Part shown: piece after piece, positions 56,380 through 64,000 of the stretch | How the letters are laid out: the number at the start of each line of letters is the position of its first letter | Position numbering within the stretch: the first letter of the stretch is position 1 | Assembly (NCBI RefSeq): GCF_905404315.1 | Contig: NC_066304.1 | Location: 5,332,001-5,396,000, forward strand | Direction of reading: 5' to 3' | Origin: Leptidea sinapis | Lineage: Eukaryota; Arthropoda; Insecta; Lepidoptera; Pieridae | DNA: 64,000 nucleotides | Notes under the pieces: generated by a model | The model's database searches: none | What the model saw: the letters and a program-made list of their open reading frames with translations, nothing else | Told to the model about the DNA's origin: nothing | Position numbers and translations under genes: made by a program

Positions 56380-58985
56380 TTGGTCGTATACCTTTCATTA
56401 CAGCAACACCCTTTTTGAAGACTTCTCAATTCTACTTCTCATTGAGTAGAATCTTAAATTGTCTCATAAACGAATGGGTAGCTACTGAAGTCTCGTGTTA
56501 AATTATTGTGTCTGTAGTACTTACATTTTCATTAGAGCAACTACATACCTTATTCAAAACTTCTCAATCGTGGCTTTCATTGTGCGGAATACTAATAGTA
56601 ATCTGACTTAATAATTCGTAGCTACCGGTGTCTCATATTATTATTTTGTCTGTACCTGTTACATCTTTATTACACCAAGTTCCTTATTCAAAATTGTTCA
56701 AAACTTATCAATTGTGTCTTTCATTGTGCGGAATACTAAAAGTAATCTCACTAAATAATGAGTAGCTACCGGAGTCTCATATTTTTATATTGTCTGTACC
56801 TGTTACATTTTTATCACACCAAGTTCCTTATTCAAAATTGTTCAAAACTTATCAATTGTGTCTTTCATTGTGCGGAATACTAAAAGTAATCTAACTAAAC
56901 AATGAGTAGCTACCGGAGTCTCATATTTTTATATTGTCTGTACCTGTTACATTTTTATCACACCAACTTCCTTATTCAAAATTGTTCAAAACTTATCAAT
57001 TGTGTCTTTCATTGTGCGGAATACTAATAGTAATCTAACTAAACAATGAGTAGCTACCGGAGTCTCATATTTTTATATTGTCTATACCTGTTACATTTTT
57101 ATTACACCAAGTTCCTTATTCAAAATTGTTCAAAACTTATCAATTGTGTCTTTCATTGTGCGGAATACTAATAGTAATCTAACTAAATAATGAGTAGCTA
57201 CCGGAGTCTCATATTTTTATATTGTCTGTAGCTATTACATTTTTATGACAGCAACTTCCTTATTCAAAATTGTTCAAAACTTATCAATCGTGTCTTTCAT
57301 TGTGTTGAATACTAATAGTAATCTAACTAAATAATGAGTAGCTACCGGAGTCTCATATTTTTATATTGTCTGTAGCTATTACATTTTTATGACAGCAACT
57401 TCCTTATTCAAAATTGTTCAAAACTTATCAATTGTGTCTTTCATTGTGCGGAATACTAATAGTAATCTAACTAAACAATGAGTAGCTACCGGAGTCTCAT
57501 ATTTTTATATTGTCTGTAGCTATTACATTTTTATGACAGCATCTTACTTATTCAAAATTGTTCAAAACTTATCAATTGTGTCTTTCATTGTGTTGAATAC
57601 TAATAGTAATCTAACTAAACAATGAGTAGCTACCGGAGTCTCATATTTTTATATTGTCTGTAGCTATTACATTTTTATGACAGCAACTTCCTTATTCAAA
57701 ATTGTTCAAAACTTATCAATTGTGTCTTTCATTGTGCGGAATACTAATAGTAATCTAACTAAACAATGAGTAGCTACCGGAGTCTCATATTTTTATATTG
57801 TCTGTAGCTATTACATTTTTATGACAGCATCTTACTTATTCAAAATTGTTCAAAACTTATCAATTGTGTCTTTCATTGTGTTGAATACTAATAGTAATCT
57901 AACTAAACAATGAGTAGCTACCGGAGTCTCATATTTTTATATTGTCTGTAGCTATTACATTTTTATGACAGCAACTTCCTTATTCAAAATTGTTCAAAAC
58001 TTATCAATTGTGTCTTTCATTGTGTTGAATACTAATAGTAATCTAACTAAACAATGAGTAGCTACCGGAGTCTCATATTTTTATATTGTCTGTAGCTATT
58101 ACATTTTTATGACAGCATCTTACTTATTCAAAATTGTTCAAAATTTATCAATTGTGTCTTTCATTGTGTTGAATACTAATAGTAATCTAACTAAACAATG
58201 AGTAGCTACCGGAGTCTCATATTTTTATATTGTCTGTAGCTATTACATTTTTATGACAGCAACTTCCTTATTCAAAATTGTTCAAAACTTATCAATCGTG
58301 TCTTTCATTGTGTTGAATACTAATAGTAATCTAACTAAATAATGAGTAGCTACCGGAGTCTCATATTTTTATATTGTCTGTAGCTATTACATTTTTATGA
58401 CAGCAACTTCCTTATTCAAAATTGTTCAAAACTTATCAATTGTGTCTTTCATTGTGCGGAATACTAATAGTAATCTAACTAAATAATGAGTAGCTACCGG
58501 AGTCTCATATTTTTATATTGTCTGTAGCTATTACATTTTTATGACAGCAACTTACTTATTCAAAATTGTTCAAAACTTATCAATTGTGTCTTTCATTGTG
58601 TTGAATACTAATAGTAATCTAACTAAACAATGAGTAGCTACCGGAGTCTCATATTTTTATATTGTCTGTAGCTATTACATTTTTATGACAGCATCTTACT
58701 TATTCAAAATTGTTCAAAACTTATCAATTGTGTCTTTCATTGTGTTGAATACTAATAGTAATCTAACTAAACAATGAGTAGCTACCGGAGTCTCATATTT
58801 TTATATTGTCTGTAGCTATTACATTTTTATGACAGCATCTTACTTATTCAAAATTGTTCAAAACTTATCATTTTTTTCTTTAATTGAGTGGAATATTAAT
58901 AGTTGTCTTACAAACGAATGCGTAGCTATCGGACTCTCATGTTATTATTTTATCTGTAGCAATTTTTATTACAATAACTGTACTA
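56380..58985. repeat. 144-bp tandem satellite array, about 17.5 copies
   Basis: The anchor AGTCTCAT (or variant) recurs at 56629 (one base changed), 56773, 56917, 57061, 57205 and then every 144 bases to 58933. The first period (56489-56629) is 140 bases. Edge copies are diverged and central copies nearly identical. Unit motifs: GAGTAGCTACCGG, TATATTGTCTGTAGC, CAAAATTGTTCAAAACTTAT, GTGTCTTTCATTGTG. Variants of the unit alternate, giving a 288-bp dimer pattern and a 1008-bp seven-unit period. No ORF or promoter seen. Confidence 0.95.
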
Positions 58986-59271
58986 TCAAAAACATTAGAT
59001 TAGGCAAAGAATCGGCAATTAAACGTAAAAAAAATGGTATTTACCCTTAATTAAACGATTTTTTCACATTGTTTTCATATTATAATTACAATGCGGATCT
59101 CTTAAATGTGATTATGTTGAATTATGAATCTACAGCTGCCGGCTATATTATCTCAATACGTTTATGTTTTAACTCTAACGAAATCAACGGATGACTGTTA
59201 ATGAGAAATTAATGTTAACGCAGCCTGTCCTCTTGGATGAGTGTCCATCTGTATGGCGATATTAAGTATTT

Positions 59272-59465
59272 ACGGCTGTTTTCAATAACCTATCTATCCT
59301 TAGTTTAATTTACTAGAGGTACACAAATCTATCCTTTTACGCGTACTTACATTTCAATAACCTATCGATATGAAGCATTGGACTATAACTATCGATAGAT
59401 AAGATTTTGTCATTAAACGATGACAGCAATATATCCATAACTAGAGATACATTGAAATCGGCCGT
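59272..59465. mobile_element. MITE with ACGGC(T/C)G ends, Harbinger-like
   Basis: ACGGCTGTTTTCAAT at left and the complement of ACGGCCGATTTCAAT at right (13 of 15 match). If the edge is set at CGG, both flanks are TTA, the TWA target duplication typical of PIF/Harbinger. Internal AACCTATC / GATAGATA inverted motifs. Confidence 0.6.
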
Positions 59466-59624
59466 TAGTTGTATAGGTTTCACGCTTAATTCAAAAATTA
59501 TTAAAATTTCGACCACTACAGCACATGCTTAGCCTCTGATTACGATTAGCCTAAGGATTGTGCGTTTAGGGAACATTCTACAGTTCTTTACTCAAACACA
59601 ATATTCTGTATTTGTTTCTATGAG

Positions 59625-59855
59625 AAAATATGACAAGACGAGCAAGACATACACCTGATGGTAGTGATATAATACGAAAACCAGCCCAAAAGAATGCAGC
59701 TCGTCACTTTGAAACATAAGATGTTAAGTCTAAGTGGCCCAAATATTTCACTAACTACCGGCGTTTAAAGCCGAAACTCAAATAGTACTCTACACTAGGT
59801 ACTGCTTCACAGTAGAAAAAGGGCCCACTGTGGTCCTTTCAAAATGGGTGGGAGG
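59625..59855 (-). repeat. R300 repeat, old and diverged
   Basis: GAAACATAAGATGTTAAGTC, CTAACTACCGGCG and TACTGCTTCACAGTAGAAA are recognisable from the consensus complement. Heavily eroded. Confidence 0.6.
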
Positions 59856-59929
59856 CAAAAAGTTTCCTGGAAAACGGGCAATTATGGGATACTACACACC
59901 AAAGTGGTGCGGGTTAAATTTGCATTTTG

Positions 59930-60065
59930 ACCTATACAATACCTCTGAACACTCCTTGTAATAAATAGAATAGAAGATGCCGAAAGACTCTACATTTATA
60001 CGCAACGCCAAATAATCAAGCCAGTCGGAGATGCCATGATCATGGATCGTCGATGATTCGAGCCT
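59930..60065 (-). mobile_element. CR1-like RT internal fragment, decayed
   Basis: GAACACTCCTTGTAATAAAT, AGAAGATGCCGAAAGAC and ACGCAACGCCAAATAATC align with 13438-13510. Not coding now. Confidence 0.6.
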
Positions 60066-60463
60066 TTATTGTATATAGCTAAAAGGTAATCAATTCATTA
60101 TCTGCTTACCCTTAAGGTGCCTATTGGTTTCAGACATTTCATTTCTAAAGGCAGCTACAACCTATATATTTGAAATTAAAGTAATCTATTGCCACTCAAC
60201 ATTCAAATAATTCTAGCTCCAACTCTTCGATGGCTTAAAACTCGCTTACAGAGCATTTGCACTGGGCAACAATTAAGGCAGATATCTCATTAAGAAGCAA
60301 GCCACGCATAGCATTAAGTGGGTGAGGGCCAATGCACCGCGCGGCGCTTGCATTTATAAATACAATAATAATATGTATCGCAAAACATTTCCAAGTCAAT
60401 ACTGTTGGAAGAGAATATGCATTTAAAATAACGCATGGATATATTGTAGGTATAATTGATTGA

Positions 60464-60718
60464 TTGATTGAAATGATTGCGAAACTGAAGTGGCAGTTGG
60501 CAGGGAACATAGTTCGACGGACAGGTGGCCGTTGGGGCAGTAAAATCCTCGAATGGCGACCACGTACTGGAAGACGTAGTGTTGTTAGGACCCCCCACAA
60601 GATGGACCGACGATCTAGTCAAGATCGCAGGAATACGATGGATGAGGGCAGCGCAGGACTGATCGCCGCGGAAATGTTTTGGGAGGCCTTTGTCCAGCAG
60701 TGGACGTCTACCAGCTGA
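60464..60718 (+). pseudogene. RTE-like LINE C-terminal fragment
   Basis: 84-codon frame with AKLKWQLAGNIVRRTGGRWG, KILEWRPRTGRRSV and EMFWEAFVQQWTS. The middle is shifted (HKMDRRSSQDRR in place of a WTDDLVKIAG-type segment), indicating a frameshift. Family relative of 28615-28785. Confidence 0.75.
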
Positions 60719-60719
60719 T

Positions 60720-61190
60720 GATGCCTTAGGAATGATATTATGATCAAATAATGTTGATTACTTCTACAGATCTTTTCTTAGTTTTCACCAGATATCATTC
60801 ACTTAATAGTAGATGACCACCTCCTCCGAATCTATTATAACATCAAGTATAGTCCCTGCCACGTAATAAATACCTGCGGAGAGGCGAAGTACCGCATGTG
60901 AGTTGCACTGGACTATTCGAAGTGAAATATAGTCAGCTGACAAAAAGCTTGGGATTAACTTGGCTCCTTATAAAAAGCTGTCGCGGTTGGTGGATTATTT
61001 GTCTTGTAGATTTCTATTTACATTTTTTTCCAACATTATTTGATCTAGTGAGTTAACAAAATATGACCAATGACGCCAAAATTTCTCTATTTAAAATATA
61101 AGCTATTTCATGAAATAAATTGCTTTAGTTGTAAAGCGATTTGTCATATAAAAAAGAACCCTGTTTGTTAACTAATCGCTCGTTATCTTC
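60720..61190. other. Intergenic sequence, nothing recognised
   Basis: AT-rich with no exon or repeat edge supported. Confidence 0.35.
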
Positions 61191-61262
61191 TCAGGCCTAA
61201 AGTATTCCTTTTCGAAACAGGTTGACAGTTTCTCACTTTCAATAAGTGATTGAAATATCAAA
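61191..61262 (+). repeat. LINE 3' UTR remnant
   Basis: GTTATCTTCTCAGGCCTAAA and CTTTCAATAAGTGATTG match the family-B2 3' UTR at 4170-4240. Confidence 0.5.
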
Positions 61263-61618
61263 TCTATATATATAAAAATGAATTGCTATTCGTTAGTCTC
61301 GCTAAAACTCGAGAACGGCTGTCTTGTATTATTTGTGGAAGTCCAGGGAAGGTTTAAAAGGTGAATAAATAGGAAAATGCTGCTAAATTAAATAAAAACA
61401 ACAAATTTGTTTTTCCTTTGATGTGTCCATACATAATTTCTATGAGAGAATTTATTGACGCACGGTTTGACAGTTCTGCTGTGAAACAATTTCATTACGA
61501 CAGCAGGGTGCATATTTTACGATATGATTTTTGATGTTATGATATATTATTGACAAATTCATATAAAAACATTATTTTATTTATTATATACAGAACAACG
61601 TCTGTCGGGTCAGCTAGT
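61263..61618 (+). mobile_element. Helitron-like element, variant B
   Basis: TCTATATATATAAAAATGAA start, ACGCACGGTTTGACAGTTCT body, ACAACGTCTGTCGGGTCAGC then TAGT end. The 5' half differs from other B copies, so it may be a chimera. Confidence 0.65.
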
Positions 61619-62009
61619 GTTGAATAAAAATATTTCAATATTGGAATTCAAAGAGCCACGCCTTAACATAATACAGATAATGTTACCATTTCTCTATTTA
61701 CAGTCGTTCGGCGGATACGAGTAATTACCGCGAGCAAACATCTCGCGTCTTATCATTGTTATCAGTATATTGGTGTGTATCGTATACTTTCCACTCCCGG
61801 GTTATCTCCGGATCACAAATCAACGAACTCATTTCAACATTTCACTGACAGGGTCATCAATATTTTTATCGAGACGCTGTTCGAGCTCTGATAATTTGGA
61901 AAAGATGGATATTTATCGCGCACAAACATAGGCTTTTAAATAGAGTCACTTAATTTCATGAATAAAACGTAGATTTAAACAATTTGTTATGTTTTTTAAA
62001 GTGTGTGTT

Positions 62010-62395
62010 CATAAAATTTTATTAACTCGAACCCCCGACCTCTGGCGTTCCGTGCCAGTGCTCTGCCAACAGAGCTAACCGTTCGAGTGACGTATCGTCA
62101 TAAAATCTTGTATGCTTTGTTCAACTCTCAGGTTGTGGCTTCATCTACAGGATCTACTTTACAGTTGATAGCCTGCTCAACCCCAATATTTGCATATTCG
62201 GAAATAGACTTCAGATGTCGCTCTTGTAAATCTAAACAATTTGTTATGAACATGAATGAACGTCATAAAATGACGATACGTCACTCGAACGGTTGGCTTA
62301 GTTGGCAGAGCTCGGGCACGGAACGCCAGAGATCGGGTGTTCGAGTACCGCATCGTTCATAAAATTTTGTTTTCAAATTTTATTTGTGTAGCACG
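62010..62395. mobile_element. Inverted pair of tRNA-derived SINE heads
   Basis: A minus-strand head (62017-62108) and a plus-strand head (62268-62372) are mirror copies over about 100 bp, with a spacer that carries the SINE 5' part (CAACCTGAG-type and GAGCAGGCTATCAACTG complement). Both have recognisable A-boxes. B-boxes are degraded. Confidence 0.7.
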
Positions 62396-62399
62396 TAGA

Positions 62400-62842
62400 C
62401 TTATTAATTTAGTTCTAAGGTCTCGTCTGATAAGTGGATTTTGCAAAATTATAAACATATTGCTTGCAACAAATTCCAAGCCGGTGCTGATATGTATAAT
62501 TATATAAAGCTTGTACAGTGGTCTCGTAATAGTGTCATCGGGTAATGTGGATACTTCTTAATAGTTATTATGTGACAAATTAATATGCACGTTTGCAAGT
62601 GTGCAAAGGTTAACTGGTATCGATGAATTTAGTACATTTCATATTATACATTTAGAATCAATGTACCTTCCAACTATAAACTAATTGAACTGATTTGAGT
62701 GTAGAAATTTTTTGTTTAAGAAATTATTATTATTAATTGTCTTCGAACGTCATCACTTTATAATAATTTTAAAAAGTAATAATTTTAAATTCATGATTTT
62801 ATTATGCTATTCAAGGATAGTGATGATACGACATATTTTATC
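62400..62842. other. Intergenic sequence, nothing recognised
   Basis: AT-rich with no exon or repeat edge supported. If the gene at 63.1-63.6 kb is real, this interval lies within or downstream of it. Confidence 0.35.
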
Positions 62843-62844
62843 CG

Positions 62845-63095
62845 TGGGAGGCTCCGTTGCCGTAATTTCTGCCGTGAAGCAGTAATGTGTAAACATTACT
62901 GTGTTTCGGTCTGCGGGGGTTAGGTTAAGGGCGCCGTAGCTAGTGAAATTACTAGGCAAATGAGACTTAACATCTTATGTCTCAATGTGACGAGCGCAAT
63001 TGTAGTGCCGCTCAGAATTTTTGGGTTTTTCAATAATCGTCGAAAACCATCGGCTGAACGTCCTGCTCGTCTCGTCCCTTATTTTCATAAAAAAA
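62845..63095 (+). repeat. R300 repeat with a small internal insertion
   Basis: GTGGGAGGCTCCGTTGCCG to TCGTCTCGTCCCTTATTTTC. GGGGGTTAGGTTA is inserted between GGTCTG and GGGCGCC. The copy lies 32 bases from the candidate donor at 63128. Confidence 0.75.
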
Positions 63096-63127
63096 ATTGA
63101 TTAGGAGGGCAAATATCCAGTATATAC

Positions 63128-63229
63128 CTTTGGCCTAACACATGAATTCCCCGTAGTTTGTTTTGCACAAAAAAGGTAGCTATACCCATTGGAACTAAAA
63201 GAAAGAGAGAGAGAACAGAAATAAATAGT
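63128..63229 (-). CDS. Possible second exon with one membrane segment (VMA21-like?)
   Basis: If spliced at the AG before 63229, phase 2 fits the upstream exon and gives a hydrophobic segment LFISVLSLFLLVPMGIATFF followed by VQNKL. The Val-Pro-x-Gly in the membrane segment resembles VMA21 TM1. The donor at 63128 is AAAG GTATAT. The acceptor has a poor pyrimidine tract. The same frame is open upstream to about 63370 and would add another hydrophobic segment (FLIATAVTVAICWLVMLL), which argues against VMA21. An alternative strong acceptor (CTTTCTTTTAG) lies inside the segment. No TM2 exon was found to the left. It could be a gene fragment. Confidence 0.3.
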
Positions 63230-63454
63230 CTCAATGGCACACGGATGCCACCATGATGTTTTAACAACATAACGAGCCAACAGATAGCAACAGTCACCGC
63301 CGTGGCAATCAAAAATTCTAAAATTGTAGGCCCGTTCTTTCCGGTCCACGACCGTGAACTACAAATGGCTGAACAACTTATCTATCAGAGCTGTTACACG
63401 ACCCAAATGAGTGACCCCGATACGGGGAAATCGCAATGTAATTTCGCGACTTAC

Positions 63455-63573
63455 ATTTTTCGGAACACTTTTACTTCGGCAACGGGTTTCGATGATGACA
63501 CCAATTTCTCTTTCGATACATCCGATTGGGCTTCAGTTGGATCAAATGAATCGACATTATTTAGAATGATCAT
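63455..63573 (-). CDS. Possible first coding exon of a small membrane protein (VMA21-like?)
   Basis: An open frame with an in-frame ATG at 63573 encodes about 39 polar residues (acidic, Ser-rich, ending in EVKVFRK) up to a strong GTAAGT donor, phase 2. The frame is also open upstream of this ATG, so the true start is uncertain. The candidate downstream exon would follow with Ile-Leu-Phe-Ile and a membrane segment. A short soluble tail of 30-40 residues and then TM1 is the layout of VMA21, the V-ATPase assembly factor of the ER membrane. The identity is inferred from layout only and confidence is low. Confidence 0.35.
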
Positions 63574-63781
63574 AAGCTCATCGTATAAAGATTCATGTTT
63601 ATAAAATTTAATGAAATGAAATGATTTATTTGTATGAATCGTGGTAACATAGTTGTTAACAATTAATTGGTGTACAGCACAATTCGTCAATATATCGGCA
63701 TACAAATATTTGATTGTCAATATTGGAATTTTTATATTTGTACGTCATTAATACACATTGCATAGCTTTAATTCAATAATC

Positions 63782-64000
63782 TTAATATATATAAATCTCG
63801 TGTCACAATGTTTGTCCTCAATGGACTCCTAAACTAATGAACGGATTTTAATGGTGATTAATTCATGGAGTGCAGTTTGGTCCAACTTGAGAGATAGGGT
63901 AGTTTTTATTTCGATTTGGGACCCATAAATATTTTTATTTTCAATATTTGTTTTGTATGGACATATTTTCTATGAGAGAATTTAGTGACGCACGGTTTGA
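63782..64000 (+). mobile_element. Helitron-like element, variant B, cut by window end
   Basis: Starts TTAATATATATAAATCTCGT and runs through TGGACTCCTAAACTAATGAA, TTGGTCCAACTTGAGAGATA and GTGACGCACGGTTTGA to the last base. Confidence 0.7.

Noticed and set aside
56380..58985. CRISPR array
   Set aside because: The unit repeats over its whole 144 bases without unique spacers, and the context is eukaryotic. This is a satellite.
62915..62935. Telomere-like TTAGG repeat
   Set aside because: Only about two units inside an R300 copy, far too short for a telomeric array.

Overview
The window is typical lepidopteran (moth or butterfly) nuclear DNA. It is AT-rich, one host gene is split by very large introns with textbook GT-AG junctions, and most of the rest is mobile-element debris of kinds common in Lepidoptera: CR1-like and RTE-like LINE 3' ends, tRNA-derived SINEs, Helitron-like repeats with CTAGT ends, and short inverted-repeat MITEs. 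No prokaryotic, viral or organellar segment was seen.

The only securely recognised host gene is an organic anion transporting polypeptide (OATP/SLCO family, MFS fold). It lies on the minus strand with its start codon at 42937 and runs leftwards off the window. Eight coding exons were placed by splice signals, reading phase and family motifs: 42933-42937, 42129-42862, 19797-19937, 11274-11405, 8425-8589, 6205-6330, 4284-4417 and 105-235. All phases agree. They encode about 522 residues, covering predicted TM1-TM9 and most of the extracellular Kazal-like cysteine loop. TM10-12 and the stop lie outside the window. The start codon sits in an exon with only five coding bases. Intron 2 is 22 kb. 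The TM1-TM2 sequence resembles the Oatp74D (ecdysone importer) branch more than other insect OATPs, but that subfamily call is an inference.

Region by region: 0-14.7 kb holds the 3' two-thirds of the OATP exons embedded in dense LINE/SINE/MITE insertions. Three exon donors (exons 4, 6 and 7) have a retroelement starting 4-14 bases inside the intron. A 5'-truncated CR1-like retrotransposon with a long open RT frame lies at 13.1-14.7 kb. 15-42 kb is repeat-rich intron sequence. 43-56 kb lies upstream of OATP and holds MITEs, Helitron-like repeats and copies of a roughly 300-bp poly(A)-ended repeat. 56.4-59.0 kb is a 144-bp tandem satellite with about 17 copies and higher-order structure. 59-64 kb is mixed repeats plus two exons (63128-63573, minus) of a possible small membrane protein, tentatively VMA21-like.

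I did not find a convincing new multi-gene system. The most useful unusual signals are transposon junctions against OATP splice donors, repeat pairs bracketing phase-symmetric exons 4 and 5, the higher-order satellite, and several near-perfect long hairpins. All repeat boundaries are estimates made by eye.
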